Assembly (NCBI RefSeq): GCF_001949145.1
Contig: NW_019091378.1
Span: 1,391,536 to 1,448,754, forward strand
DNA length: 57,219 nucleotides
Source of the DNA: Acanthaster planci
Taxonomy: Eukaryota > Echinodermata > Asteroidea > Valvatida > Acanthasteridae
Direction of reading: 5' to 3'
Shown here one piece after another: positions 33,981 to 48,423 of the stretch. Made by a program: the position numbers and the translations under genes. Each line of letters starts with the position of its first letter. Positions within the stretch are counted from its first letter, which is position 1. The notes under the pieces are model-generated. The model ran no database searches and had not been told where the DNA came from. It saw only the letters and a program-made list of their open reading frames with translations.

Positions 33981-36900
33981 AAATTTGTTGATGTGATTTA
34001 ATGCCAGTATCAAAGTGAAAACTGTTGACATGCCTGTTTTTGTAATTTAAGCCGTTCCTCAATTTTACTGAGTTACGGAATGGGATGTAGTTGATGTGAA
34101 AATCATTTCTAGTCTTTCATATTTCTATTGATCCAGTTGAAATTTTGTATGCGCATGGCAAAAAGCAAAAGTCATTTTAATCCTCAGTGGCATTCAGAGG
34201 AATAACCTGTGTATGGACTTCAGGTCTTTAGCAGCATCGCATGATGTGTGACAGAAATACACTTCCATCTACAAGTTCTAAATCTGTAAATCACTTGAGA
34301 GGAACATTTCTCTTCGTGTTACTACTGTTTTGCATGGCATGATTGATCAGGTATCCATTTCAAATGCATGAAGTTGCTCTGAGAAAGAGAACTTTAGTCC
34401 CTCTAAATTCAACAGATTTGACTGTTTTCAAAATGCTATTGACCCATCTGCCTGTAGCACCTTGACACATGTAACGAAACCAATTTTCATATTGCTTCAT
34501 ATTCACTGTACCTGCATATTGTTTTCCAAACTGACATTCTAACCTTCTTCAGCTGGATCCAAGTGTTATTTCAAGTGACAAAATAATGGCCCTTAATATC
34601 GTGGATTAATTGAATCATTTTATACTGAAGCCGCGATTCCTACAAGGCAGGGTACAGGAACAGATGTCGAAATTTTTGATCAACCACATTTGTTGTTTAG
34701 ACGAATAAGTGAAAGAGACTGGAGCAAGTGTTCAATACATGTGTCATTCTTTCCATGCATGATGAATACTTCATATCACTGAAGTTGCTTTGCTCTAAAA
34801 CAGCAAATGTGACCTCCCAAATATTCCATGAAGAACACAAATAATCAGCGAGCTTATTTGCTTGGAAATAAAAACTTAAGATGTGTTAGCACGCTTATTT
34901 TCACCTGTGCTCTGTGACATCCTCTGAAGCACTTTTGCGCAGACGTTTTGTGAGCACAGGCTGATTGAAACTTTCAAAACAGTAAGATGAAGGCTTGTTC
35001 CCGTACCCTGCCTAAAAATAAAGTAGTACTTCAAGAAACTCACTGTTTTCTCTCTATCTCTGCTTGACTTCAGAAACTTGATTTTGGACAGCAGCAAACA
35101 TCTGAGTGAAGTGCAATACAAAGGGGCCTGAGATGTCACCAATAACATCCAAGATGGCACCACTGATGTCCAAGAGATCGGCTGCCTAGAGATTGACTGG
35201 ATGGATACATTTTGGCTAAGGGCAAATCCATGGCAACGGCTTTGGGCATTTCTCAGTGCATTTTCAACAATCAGTTAATGTCTGAAGTATTGGTATTTAA
35301 GTCAAACAGTCTAAAGGGAGTTTCTTCATACTTTTCATGATGTACCCCGACTCCCTCGTGTGTGTGTGTGTATTCAGGAGATCACAGGATTTAGCCTTCT
35401 CTTGGTAAGTTCCAGCAGGGAATAAATTGACCCAGTTGGTACAAAGCTCAGAAAAATACGAGGGTTTTAAATTGCAATCGATTTATGTTAAATGCATCAG
35501 TGTGGGTTTATACCATCCACTTCAATTCAGTCACTGATGGAATGTATTTGTTGCCATGGATTTGCTTGTAATATGGACTGTTTTACGCTTGGAGTAGGTT
35601 TGGAGCCAGGCACATGTACATGGACTTTCACGCAAAGAAAGCTGTAAATTTTCCACCTTTCTGTCATTGACTAAAAGGCACAGTCATTTACGTACATGCA
35701 GCCTTCCATCTCCAGTTACTTGGCAGGATCAACTTTTTTGGACAAATACATGTATTGGAGTAAAAAAAAAAAATAACCTGATAATCAGGACAAGCACCTC
35801 ACGTTAATGCTGTCATGTGCCTGGTTCAGTTCTTTTTTTATCTGAAAAATAGTTTTTGGATGCTCTGCGAACAGTGTTTTACTGTGTATAAATGTATCTA
35901 CACCAGCACATCAAACTACAAGTTCTTATTTGCTTTTTAGGCTGGAACTATAGATTGAAATGGAATCGTTGACATTGTGCATGAAACACGTATATCACTT
36001 CTGTTGCATTTAGGTACCTGCTTGATTAGGTTATTGGAATGTCATAGCCTTTCTTAATGGAAATGTGACATCAAAATCATCTGAAATTAGGAGTTATCTT
36101 TTGCGGTTAATAAAACGTCATTAGCAAAATGTTTTTCTGTGAATGTATAACAGATGAATACTTTGAATCAAATGTCTTAAATTGGTTCTTTTTAAGACAG
36201 CACTTTGAGATGAGGCTCTACTTTGTGAATGATTTGTTTTTGGTGATACATTAAGCTCTTCTTTATGTCAAAAACCTTATGCCAGACTTATCGGCAAATT
36301 TCTATAAGTTACTGTCTTGTGGGTCTTCAGTATGGACTTAGTTTCAGCGAGTTTGAAATGAACAAAATCCAATGATTAGTTGTTTTGTTAATAAGGTATG
36401 ATGTGCTGGTGTAGAGTTTCTTTGTATTGATTGCTGAATTAAATTGTTTTCTTGTGTGTGTGCTGTGTGTTCACTTGGTCTGCTGCCTTTTTTACAAGTA
36501 TGCAATGGACTTTAAAAGTGCACGCACAAAAACCAGAAATAAAACAAGCACTGCAGATGGTACTGAGAACAAGTTATAAATTAGCTTCAATTGAAAAAAT
36601 ATCTTTTTCACAAACCCAAATTCAGCCCTCTGTTATCTTTCAGCACTTGTTTTTTTATATGAACTTTTGCAAACATTTACATTGTAAAAAAGGCAGCAGG
36701 CTCATTGTCTATTTGCATAAAGGGTGGGGTAGGGTGAGAAGTTTGTGTCCAGCTGTAAATGCGCACTGCACCAAGGGTTGTATGGAATTGTCATTTTCGC
36801 GAGTGTGCAGACAAGCATTGTCGGGGAAAAAAGGTCAAAAGTTTTCTTTTCAGTGCTTTTTTTTGGTTGGGGCTTTTTTCTATTTGTCTTCTCTTTTTGG

Positions 36901-37121
36901 CTATCAAACAAGAAGTGTTTTGTACACTCGCAAAATTGATAAACCCAAAACTGAAGGTTTTTGTAATTGATGCGTGTAGTTTTAAATGATCAGCATGTTG
37001 AAAGAGCGCCCTCAATTTCATTTCAGTCTTGGCGCAGTGTACATGTTGGAACTTCCTATATATGGAGATCTGACAAAGTTGTTTTGTTTCCAATGTATTT
37101 ATTACTATTTGAATAAAAGTA
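33981..37121. other. Noncoding stretch
   Basis: No gene recognised. A (GT)n run lies near 35357-35370. The 172-codon open stretch at 36452-36970 is Phe/Cys-rich, overlaps other open frames, and has no recognisable domain. Confidence 0.3.
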
Positions 37122-37186
37122 TGAACTTGAACTTGGTATTGAACTTGAACTTGGTACTGAACTTGAACTTGGCATTGAACTTGAAA
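37122..37186. repeat. 18-bp tandem repeat, about 3.5 units
   Basis: Unit gaacttgaacttggtatt, itself built from gaactt. It follows directly after tttgaataaaagt, so it may be the simple-repeat tail of a retroposed element. Confidence 0.85.
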
Positions 37187-38704
37187 AGAGTGACCAAAAA
37201 AAAAGCACCCTAGCGCATACAAGTCCCCCCTGGTGTGGGCCGCGTGTTCCCCGCCCACAGACACCAACAGGTCCAGTGAGTTGCCCACTGCATTAACTCG
37301 TGATCAGTTGTTCTTGATGTGTACAAACTCCCCTGATCGTAAATGCCCAAGTTGACTGCAACATGGTAAGGATCGCATTAACTCCGACAACCAGTTTACT
37401 TTCTACGCAGCAGATGTTAATGTATTTCAACAACTCCACAACAATTGCAAATAAAGGAACACTCTCACACTTACGTGCAACTGCCTCGCTTGGATATTGT
37501 CTGAATGTTCACTGTTACATTGCAGGATTTGATGTGAATCAAATGAAGCATTTCACGAAATGGTTACTTTCTGCGAGTGTTCTCAGATGCATTTTGATGT
37601 TCGTTAGACTTCAAGGCTAGAAATGCTGGCCCCAAACTGTGGATAAACTTCCATAGTTTAAACTCCTAAAACCAAGCCATTTGTTAGACAATATGTCCCA
37701 TCAGTGAGTGCTGCTTAGGGGAGTCTTATAGACTTCGCGATACAATTTCTATATACATGTATGCTAGTCTGTTTAGATTCCGTCACCTATCCATGCAACT
37801 TTTGTATTTTAAATGGAAATGTATGACCCTATTTGCAGTGTCACAAGCTGCACTTATGAGGCCAAATGGGAATGAAAGTAACTGTGAGATGTTAAAAAAT
37901 CTCAAAAGTTTCCCAAGAAAGTGTTTGTTTCTGAATGCTGCAACTGCAGACGGCGATAAACTGCATCAAAATAAATACTATCTTTTATGTCGAACATGAA
38001 TTTTTTTCACCTGAACAGAGAGTTTTGGTTAAAGACAACACATTTTACTTTTTGTTATGCGCTTCCTATAATAAGTGAATTTGAGAAGTTCTGATTAGGA
38101 ACTAGACTGACCAGTCAAAAGAGTAAGAAAACAGTGCCACCACAAAAAAAAATGCATTGTCTCAGTGCTCGGCAATTAAGTTTCAGATTTATAAATGTGC
38201 CATAAATGCACAAGGAATAAATCATATGGTTCGCCAACATTAACACTTTTTGAACTGAGTTTTTCACTTGTAGCTGTTTCCTTTGTTAGACTGTTTCGGG
38301 CTCTTTTGATTTCCAAATTACAGCTGAAGTGTTTATCAGAATGCTGTAGCTGCAAACTAAATTGTGATGATCCAATGACACATGTATTATTCAAAACTCT
38401 TCACAACAGAACGTTTAACGCTTCACGTTTTCCAGCGGTTACTTGCCACGTCACCACAAACCGGGTGCAAGGGGAGTACAGAGACTCGGAATCTGCACAA
38501 CACAACTGCCAAACTCTTGAGAAGCTCAAGAGAAGCACATTTTGCTCAAAACCAAATATGCCAACAATGGCAAACATGTATTTGTTTAGAATCCTGCATT
38601 TGCGTGCTTGCAACATGACTGCACAACAATCCACAGTTGTTTTTCCCTTTCACGATTTGCACAGTGTTTTTTCTGCTGAAGTCCAAACGTATGTGCTCTT
38701 GTGA
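37187..38704. other. Noncoding stretch
   Basis: Contains an unrecognised 169-codon open stretch (38195-38704) overlapped by open frames on the other strand; no domain seen. Confidence 0.3.
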
Positions 38705-38935
38705 ATACCCACGTTGCTCGGTGACCAGGTGGACGATGTGGTAGCAATCTGCCTGTTGGTATCTGTAGAAACTATGGCATCTGGCAACACAGGGTTGGCC
38801 TGTCCCGTACTCCATGCTAAATTTAATTGAAGTTTTCATTAATTCATGCACTTTTACATGCACAATTACATCCTCATGTGTTGTTCTAATAAACCCTTAC
38901 AATCTCATGGCAGTTTGGTGTACACTGGTCTACAT
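38705..38935 (+). repeat. Repeat family R4, copy 1
   Basis: Inverted partner of 42938-43115. Shared stretches include gcctgttggtatc, agaaact.tggcatc, taatttaattgaagttt type AT blocks, attaattcatgcac and catcctcatgtgttg. Confidence 0.7.
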
Positions 38936-40645
38936 AATCACAGATATTGCCCATTCTCACATGCTCACCTAAACAGGGTCCAGAAAAATCCACAATTGCC
39001 TCTAGAAGCTGATGTGAAGTGGATTTTATGACATCAACAGTTTAATGTTAAGTTACAATTTGACCTCAACTTGGTCATTCAGCCGTAACTAGTTCAGAAA
39101 CCTGCATTTTCAAACCAAACAAGTAACCTGGTTTGAGCACAGCTAATTACAGTTTGCCAACAAGTTGAGAAACCAACAAGACTGCGGTGTTGAATTCACT
39201 GTACCTGTCCCGTTGGGGCAGTTATTGGTACATGATTGTGCTTCAGAGTCTTGCCAAGATGAGGCTAGGGAAAGGAATTTTGCACAGATTGTGCGACTGA
39301 CTCTGAAGAGTCGGTATGTTGGCATTTGGCTGCAATTTGAAAGTGCAGTGATACATCTGGCCCCTTTCAAAAGTAGTCATCTGCAAGAAATAACGGCATC
39401 TGCAAGAGGCCAAGTCGGCAGTGAAGACTGTTCTCAAGGCTGTCAAATGACTTTTGAGGGAATCAATTGTAAACTGATGGACAGATGATTAGGCCTATCT
39501 ACAGGATGTGTGCGATATGCAGACAAGTGATTTCTGGGCAATCACCAGAACTAGATAGCATACTGTTTTAGTTTTAAATTGCTCTTTTTGAAGTAAAACA
39601 TACATTTTCTGGAGTTTTCCAACACGTTTTCTGTCTCAATGGCAGTATAAGAAGAAATGCAGTCTTTTCATGGCTCTTTTTGCACATAATGAGACTGAAG
39701 GAGTGCACACAAAGACGAAATGCGAGAGAAGGTGCACATACCATACATGTACTTGAATGGATGCCAAATTCACAAACTTTTTTTTTTTTCATTTTAGACG
39801 TACAAGCCTATCTGTTAAATGTCAGCAACTGTGGATTTTTCTGGAGCCTGCTTAGTAATTTGACTTTTGACAATGATCTCAATTCCTGTAAAGTGCTTTT
39901 TTATCAGTGAAAACACCAAACCATCCTGTTTTAAAAACAGGGAACAGCAAGAGAGGAAACCTCAAAAACCTGACCTCGATAAATTACAAATTTTGCAAAC
40001 CCTTCAAGACCAAATAAATTCGCTAATCTATGATAAGCATTTTTCAACAACCATACAAGTATTTAGCGTCTTTCAAAACACATTTTAGCCGAGAATTTTT
40101 TGACAAAATTCTCTTCAAGAGAAAACTTATTTTTTGTCATACATACTGTACACGTACATTAAAACACTTATGTGCTCTGAAATATTCATTAAAAAAAGTC
40201 TCAGAGAAGGACGACCTGCTGTTTTATTTCTGCATCCTGCAATTGCTGCAATGAATTATTGGTAACAATTTTGTATTCAACCATGCCATACACAAAGACC
40301 ACTCTCTAAAGAAAGTAACCTCTGACAAGTCATCTTTTTTGAAAGTTGCACATTTTGGCAAGTTCTGACCAAATATTTTGAGGGATTACCCCAGTAGAGT
40401 GAATCCTGTCCACTGTTACTGTTCTTCACTTCAAACCTTATCTTGTGGCCTACACTTTTTATTTCAGTTGTTGGTAATTCAGTTCAGTCAACACGTGTAA
40501 TGCTTTGCAACAAGACTAACTAGTGGAGCCAACATGCTGATGTCAAGATCAAAGCTGCCTAACTTAGTCGACTGTAAAAGAATCTATTCCTTATCCAATA
40601 ATCAAAATCCTACCCACAATCTAATGCTAATGTACCCTAATGCAG
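38936..40645. other. Noncoding stretch
   Basis: No gene recognised; open frames up to 107 codons overlap on both strands without recognisable motifs. Confidence 0.3.
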
Positions 40646-41168
40646 CCGATTTCACAAAACGTGGCGTAACTTTGAACCCTGCGTAAGCCTTGGGGCACAA
40701 ACTTATGCCCTAGCTGCGCAATATGCTTAAATTTGATGTCATGAAAAGTTGCATAGATGCGCCACGTTTTAATAGTATTCAATTTCTCGGACAAGGACAA
40801 AAACGGCTTTTACAATGGCTGTTCTTTTCCAATATAACAGCAGTCATCAAACAGTTGTCGAATCACATCCGTCTGCCATTTTAAAAGAGTTTTCGTCTTT
40901 TCTTCCTCGGAACTGGACAAAAAGTTTCAAAGTTTTCTCACAGCCAAACAAGGCTATTATGATCTTCTAGAACAAAGTTGTCCGTTTCTCGTATAATCCT
41001 TCATAAGTTCAGCAGTGATGAGGCTTAACCGGACCAGATAAGCGAGTCAAATCATTCCACTCGCTTCGTTTGACACAACTCACGCCACCTAAAATGACTG
41101 CCTAATTTACACCATAATTTGTTGTGTAAGTCACGGACTTACACAGTATGTACGTTTCCTGAAATCGG
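40646..41168. mobile_element. Possible MITE with CCGATTTCA ends
   Basis: CCGATTTCACAAAACGTGG at the left and GTTTCCTGAAATCGG at the right are inverted. A shorter nested inverted pair (aaaacgtggcg near 40656 and cgccacgtttt near 40760) offers an alternative right end. The style is like the GGGCC-ended family. Confidence 0.45.
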
Positions 41169-42937
41169 TCTTAATTTGTTGCACAACTTACACAATAAAA
41201 CGTGGTACATGGTGCATTTGATGCATGGAGTGTGATAGTCTTCAGTCCAAGGCAATACCAAGTAGTTACTAGTTTTATTTTAGCTGTTAACTGTCCCCAG
41301 CTCAATTCTTCAGTTTAATTCCCAAAAATTACGATGCCAACAGCAGCATTTCAAGGTTTCACAAAGAAAAACAATGAAATGCCTAGTTGGTAATGAATAT
41401 TTTGAGGTTTAACAAAATTCCACGAAGTAGCAATCATGACTGATACTTTATCTACTAATCTCTCAGAGGGTTTTTGATTGTAAACTTTTTGATTGCAAAT
41501 TAAGACAGAAATCTTCTTAGTTCAGAACAATCGGTAGAAATCAGGGACACAGGGTGTCAACTAAAACTGCATGTCCCATCCAACTGCTTAAAAAAAAATT
41601 GCTGGCACACCTTTTAACTGTATTAATAGCACATATTCCATTTTAAGAATGCAGTCTGAAACATGCCCTCTACAGTAACTGTAGACATGAGACTCCTTAG
41701 TTCCTACGGAGTCATGAGCGTAGTACACACTGTGGCAGGTTTAGATCTTCCATCTGTGCTTGGGTACAGGAAGACCTAATGGTTGAAGTAGGGATTCTAA
41801 CGGCATGACAGCCACAAGCTCATGTGCCCTAGACTCAAGCTTGCGATCAATCAAGAAGAATCCTGCACTAACTGAAGTAATGTCTTTTAAGCAGCAGGTT
41901 TTTTTTAAATTCCTTCTATTCAAGATTCACGCAACCACAATAATTACGATACGAAATGTTGAGAAACCGACAAACATTAGGACAATATGACTTTTAATCT
42001 CGGTTGAAGCAAAAAGTGTCCTTCCTGAAAGATCCACTTTAAAATAGGGAAGCATTTAACTTGATCAAGGCATTGACCAGGCCGTGTCTGTATTCAAATT
42101 TATAGATTGAAATTTTGATGGAAGAACATCGTTGGCCTAGTGACTGAGAGGAAAGAACAGAAGAGTGGTTGTCCAACTGGATGGAGTTGACAAAGGACCG
42201 CCATTTAGAAAAAAGTATTTTCCGTTTTTGAAATTTGGGCCAATAAAAATGTGGATTCTGCACTTCAAATTCGAAGTACCTCAGCTGGGATGCACCCAGG
42301 CCTCTGAGGCCCTCTTCTTCCTATGCTGCTCAAGAGTACGTTTACACTTGCTTTTGACAATTTGAAAGGTCTGCTTGCTTTACAGCAGAAGCAAGATCCC
42401 CTTTGGCATGAGGCCATGTGACACTGACCAATCAGGTATCATCAATGCAGGGCTCTACCCACAAGATGAATATCTTTGAAGACCATCACTGCAATTCTCC
42501 AGGACCGGCCAGTAATGGGACTAACTTATAAACCCAACCTCTCTGACAGGAGGCTTGTGTGTCTACATGTAGCTACTATGAAATTGCTTCAGACGTCACT
42601 GATAGCACCACTTGCAGCACACAGACTGGACAGTCTCTGGGTGTTTGACCTTTCAGGCCCAATCCAGTCACAACCACTTAAGGAACTGACTCATCAATAT
42701 AACTCCTAACTGGACAAAATGCATGCTGTAATATATTTACATGTCACATTTGCATTGGCACATTTCAACTGTCAACGTGGGAGCAAACTGGCTATATTAG
42801 ACCACAAATTATTTGCTAACTTTCCAGCATCAGTTTTAATGCCTTGTCAATGCCTTGATCAAGTGTACTGGTATTGCCGTAGACTGAAGACTATCTGTGC
42901 AATACTGTGTTTGTCTATGCAGCCAGCGTACCACTCC
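41169..42937. other. Noncoding stretch
   Basis: No gene recognised. Confidence 0.3.
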
Positions 42938-43115
42938 TAGCCATGAGATGTACCTTGGGTTTATCAAGCAACACATGAGGATGTCTACACAGTGCATGAA
43001 TTAATACCACAAACTTCAATTAAACTTACCATGGAACTTGTTCACAGGACTGGCCCCCTGTGTCCGATGCCACAGTTTCTGTGAAGGATACCAACAGGCA
43101 GCTTGCCACCTCATC
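42938..43115 (-). repeat. Repeat family R4, copy 2
   Basis: Reverse-complement partner of 38705-38935, so the two form a widely spaced inverted pair about 4 kb apart. The similarity spans both AT-rich and GC-rich parts, which favours a mobile repeat over a conserved exon. Confidence 0.7.
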
Positions 43116-44594
43116 CCCAGAGCCATTCACTCCACATTGAGGGAGGGGTTAAACACTTGTCCCTTTCTTTGTGCCTCATTTTGCTTTTTTTCATTTCCCC
43201 CTAATTTCTCAAGGACATTTTCAACGGGATCTGTGTACAGATTTTCTAGTCTCCAGATGGAGGCAGGACTGGGGAATTCAAAACCTTCCACTCGAATGAA
43301 CAGTGACTTCAAATGTGATAAATGATTGTCTTTGGACAAAATGTACCATAGACGGTTGACATTTAGTTGCCGATTTCACGTGGTCACTTTGAATTTGTTA
43401 AATTCTGAAAAACAAATCCCTTTTCTGTCTGCACAAACCACATGCTTCACTTTGTCCATGGAGGGATAAAACGGAATTACTTGAAAGACTCCACTTTTAT
43501 TTTTTGTACCTTTTCCTACATGTAAGTTCCCTTTTCTCAAAATCTCAAGTTTATGAAAAACTGGGGACAAGTGTGCAGACCCCTTCCCCCACCATCAGAG
43601 TGAATGGCCTGGGTACATCATCCACCAAGCAGTCCAGCAACATGGTTCTTCCTCCCTGGCACACCAGGACTTTTCAAGGGCAGTTTCAAGAGTTTGGCTC
43701 CCCTGCTTGGTCCCAGTTCTTTTCTTAGCTGTGTGGGCTCCTGTAGACAGTGCTACGTAGTTATTCAACAGACCACATAACTTTGAACAGACCACATCAG
43801 AAAATTTCTGCAAATTTTACAGTGCCAAGACTGAGACAATGAAATGGTTGTCAGTGAAATTGTTTGCAGTTTCAAAAATGATCTGAGTTTCATTTTTCCT
43901 TCTATTCATGATATCAGCTGATTTTTTGATTTACGGCAAAACAGTCTAGGTGCACCAGAGAAAGCTCCTCAAGTTGAATGTGTTGGAAGTTCTGAATATT
44001 GACTTCAAGTTTTTTTACCTGAAAATTAATATTTTTGCATGCTAGCAACACTTTTACTTTTCCTTCTCTAGTTTTGAAAATTTTTACGTACAAGTATCTT
44101 GATGCAGCTTATCACTTTCAACAGTTTCAAATGGTAGTCAACAGAGGTAAACTTTGTTTTTTGTCAGACTAAGTACAGCACGGAAACTGATAACGGAACT
44201 TTTCAAAACAACAAATGGCATGGTAGTTTCGGAGTTAACGCAACGGAAGTTACCTACAAACGGGCCAACAAACTGCCTTGAATCAGCAAACATTCAAAAT
44301 CATATGAGAACACCAACAAAAAGTATCCACACGTAAATGCTCCACTCAATTCGATCAAAAACTGCTATGTAACGGAACTTCTTCAATACCAAGTGAGCAA
44401 TTTCACGGTAGATGCAAGAAGCGTTCCCTACCTGCAATGCTAGGAGTGCTGAATACATGCATCCGTTTTGTAGAAAGATAAACTGATCATCAAAGTTAAC
44501 GGGATCCTTACCACGTTGCTGCCAACCCCAGCATTTCATGATCCGAGAGTTGTAACACATCTTGAACAAACCGATCACAAGTTATGCAGCAGGG
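43116..44594. other. Noncoding stretch up to the gap
   Basis: No gene recognised. Confidence 0.3.
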
Positions 44595-45307
44595 NNNNNN
44601 NNNNNNNNNNNNNNNNNNNNNNNNNNNNNNNNNNNNNNNNNNNNNNNNNNNNNNNNNNNNNNNNNNNNNNNNNNNNNNNNNNNNNNNNNNNNNNNNNNNN
44701 NNNNNNNNNNNNNNNNNNNNNNNNNNNNNNNNNNNNNNNNNNNNNNNNNNNNNNNNNNNNNNNNNNNNNNNNNNNNNNNNNNNNNNNNNNNNNNNNNNNN
44801 NNNNNNNNNNNNNNNNNNNNNNNNNNNNNNNNNNNNNNNNNNNNNNNNNNNNNNNNNNNNNNNNNNNNNNNNNNNNNNNNNNNNNNNNNNNNNNNNNNNN
44901 NNNNNNNNNNNNNNNNNNNNNNNNNNNNNNNNNNNNNNNNNNNNNNNNNNNNNNNNNNNNNNNNNNNNNNNNNNNNNNNNNNNNNNNNNNNNNNNNNNNN
45001 NNNNNNNNNNNNNNNNNNNNNNNNNNNNNNNNNNNNNNNNNNNNNNNNNNNNNNNNNNNNNNNNNNNNNNNNNNNNNNNNNNNNNNNNNNNNNNNNNNNN
45101 NNNNNNNNNNNNNNNNNNNNNNNNNNNNNNNNNNNNNNNNNNNNNNNNNNNNNNNNNNNNNNNNNNNNNNNNNNNNNNNNNNNNNNNNNNNNNNNNNNNN
45201 NNNNNNNNNNNNNNNNNNNNNNNNNNNNNNNNNNNNNNNNNNNNNNNNNNNNNNNNNNNNNNNNNNNNNNNNNNNNNNNNNNNNNNNNNNNNNNNNNNNN
45301 NNNNNNN
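44595..45307. other. Assembly gap (N)
   Basis: 713 undetermined bases; open frames through it are artefacts. Confidence 0.99.
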
Positions 45308-48300
45308 CTTTAGAATCATTATCACTTTTAAGTAATGTTGCCAGTACTGATTATACTCAGAATGCTGGGTACCAGACTGGTCCTTTGTGTATTGTCAATC
45401 AGTTGTAATGCATCTGTTCACAGGTTTGAGTGTCAAGAGGAAATTTGAGACCAGAGATATTGCGCAGTTTATAACACTTTTAAGTACAAATGCTTCACTA
45501 AGGGAGTATACTGGCTGCAGACCGCACATGACAAACCGTCACATCTGACTTTCATGCGGATACAAATTACATGTACGTCCAATACATAACTGATTTTTGT
45601 TTTTCAGCATACTGAAAGCATGTGTTCTGCTCAATACATGCCCATCAAAACAATCCAGTACCCAGCATCCAACAGGCAATACTCAAAATGCTTTATCCTA
45701 CTTGAACTCAGACCACGGGCCCTCACAGAAATGCTCTTTGATTTCCAACTTCCAGTTTCATGAAATTGTGGAAATTCAGGATTGTTTTCCCTGTTACACA
45801 AAACTATTTTGAAAATCTGTAATGGCAGGATGCAGAAACTGAAGTATATCTTCAGAAATTTCAAAATTTGGTTCATCAAAGAGGTAAGACTTTTGATCGG
45901 GACTTTTTTCCTGTTATTAAAAGAATACTTTTGAAGTTTTCATCTCTGCAACGCACACATGAAATTCAGCTGCTTCCAACTTTGAAAGACAGCATTCTGT
46001 GAGGCTTGGGTCTGTCTTGCCACTGTTCCAAATGCTTTATCAAAGCAGTTCAGAGTTCAATTATTCATCAGAGTGCATAGTTCATTGTTCTTGTACTGAT
46101 GTCATCAACACGACGACGGGCAACCTCTCCTGGCCCAAGACAGCCAGGATGTCTCATCTCAAGGAAAGTCACAGGATGTCCAATGAATGGTACATACAGA
46201 AGTTAACAACGGATCCACAGGGGGGCTTGCAGTAGGCCCCTCAACAGTCACAGGTGCAAGTAGCAGCTCGTGCAAGGTTCAAGAGAACAAAAAGGAATGG
46301 GCAAAGGAGGGCGGATTGATCAATATCGACGAGTTGACAGGTGTGACTGACTGATTAATGGTGCATCCAGCGGCGCAGTTCAGCAATTCCTAGAATGCAT
46401 GTCACGCATAACACCATGAGCCGTCCCATGCTGGAACTCATGTTGGATTTATCACGGCTTTCAAGAAGTCCCCTGCATGTACAGCAGCCTCACACATCGT
46501 CCAGACATTGGCATACACGTACATGTACAACACGTGCATATTCATTTCAGCAAATGTACAAGTCATGCATGACTTAAATCTAAAGAGTCTAATTTTATTG
46601 CATGGGGACGGATTGAATCTCTCAACTTTGATGCACAATCACTCTCGAGGAGTCGAAGGGATGAAGGTTGGTGGCCAGGGAAAGAAATTTAAGACATATA
46701 GATTCAAGTCAAGTAGAAAGTACACTGCTGATGTGGTGGCCTCCAGAGATGTCTTTCAGTTGCATAACACAGCATGTAAAATGACAAGGCTTCCTGCAAT
46801 TACTTGAGTCTTGAGAAGTCGATTCCTTGAAGCACTGCTGGTGTGGTGGACTCAAGCCATGGATGATGAGAACTCTGGAATACAATTCAGAGATATGCAA
46901 AACTCGAGTCTTCCAATAAGTGAGATGATCGGTAGATAAACACAAGTAATGTTCAGCACTACAGTGACATCCTACAAACTCAGAAGATACTCTTCCATGA
47001 ATTGGTGCACTGGTGAAGTTTTAGAGATCAGGTACCCCGCAGTTGATGCACAAGTGATGTGGATTCCAATGATGTCGAGGAGGTACGTAAACGCATGTCA
47101 CAACCTCTTAGGGGTATGACTACTTTGCAGCTCAGGTCACTGAGCAGACGAACTGATGATGGGGCTGAAGTTAGAGTCTGTGACAACAGACTGTGAGGGT
47201 TCCACCAAGATGACAGGTTTCTGTGATGGCTGAAGTCTTTAGGGGCAAGTACACGAGGCATAGCTGATGTGGCTGATTCCAGTGTGGCTCATCCTTCAGG
47301 TATTTGTCAGCTGTTGCACAGCTGTTGTACATACAGCAGCTTTCATGTAGCCCAGTGCTGCAGGTAGACATTGTGCACTGGATGTTGCATGGACCTAGAA
47401 CCAGTAGTGTCTGAAGTCTCGGCCTGTCCTTGTCGCAATGCATGTTGCGTGGATGTCTCTGGCTGTAATGACAGGTTCGTGTAGGATGTACGAAGGTTGA
47501 CCACTGTTAGTGCTCATGTTGCTTCTGTGCATGCTACATGTACACGTCGTCCTTGTTTCATGAAGCTTGCCATAGGGAACTCCCCTCTCTGAAGCGGCAG
47601 CAAATTGACTTCAGGTGGGTGAGACAGTGTCATGAAATCTGTAGGCATGAGGAAGAAAAATCACTTTAATAGGTCATACAACATTTTATAAATAGTAAGG
47701 CTTAGTTTTATGAACTTTTTGTGCGTGCTTTAACACTGCTTTTGTCCTAAAACACTGACATCAATAAATCAAACACATAAATATAGCCAGGAGAAATACG
47801 ATACACATGCATTGCCTAAAAATATATATAAAACAAAAATATTGAGCATCAAGACATCGGTGATATTTTAAAATCAATGACATATTCCTCAAAGCAAGTC
47901 TGCTGAAAGAAAAAAAATTTGATGATGCCCTGCTTTGTTTCTCCCCAACACTGCAGTGGTTTCCATCGATGAGCACCTGAACACTAAGTTCATTTTGCTG
48001 ACAAAATACATGTAAAACCGCATGTACATGTTAAGGCTGGATCTCATGGAGGTCTAAAAAACACTAAACTTTCAAACGAGTCTGACATAATTCGTCCAAT
48101 GGTGCCATTATTCTTTGTACGACCGAGGTACAGCATCTTGGTATTAACTGTGTAAAATACCTTTTGCCAAACGCTACACACGTACCAAGACTCCAGCACA
48201 GCCCTTCATGTACATGTAGGCGTACTGTACATGTACATGTATGTGGGCCTATCAACACTAAAAAATAGACTTGCGTGACACTCAATACAACTTTCCAATT

Positions 48301-48423
48301 GTTACATTTGGCATTATTTTTGGCTTACACATGTCTTCACTGTTTCTGATTGTTGCCACAGAAACGTCAAGATAAATTGAGCAGTATTTGAGAAATTACA
48401 GAAGTTTATTCTTGGAGATATAA
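45308..48423. other. Noncoding stretch with degenerate repeated words
   Basis: No gene recognised. Between about 46720 and 47300 the word 'gctgatgtggtgg.ttcca' recurs at 46725, 46836, 47052 and 47265, which may be the remains of a tandem array. A cluster of catgtacatgta palindromes lies at 48208-48242. Confidence 0.3.

Noticed and set aside
36452-36970. A 172-codon open stretch on the plus strand
   Set aside because: Overlapped by open stretches in other frames on both strands, low-complexity Phe/Cys/Ser-rich content, no known motif and no splice context. Probably chance.
38195-38704. A 169-codon open stretch on the plus strand
   Set aside because: No domain recognised, overlapping open frames on both strands, and its end runs into a mobile repeat (R4).
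44516-45408. Long open frames of 247-274 codons on both strands
   Set aside because: Almost entirely made of undetermined bases in the assembly gap.
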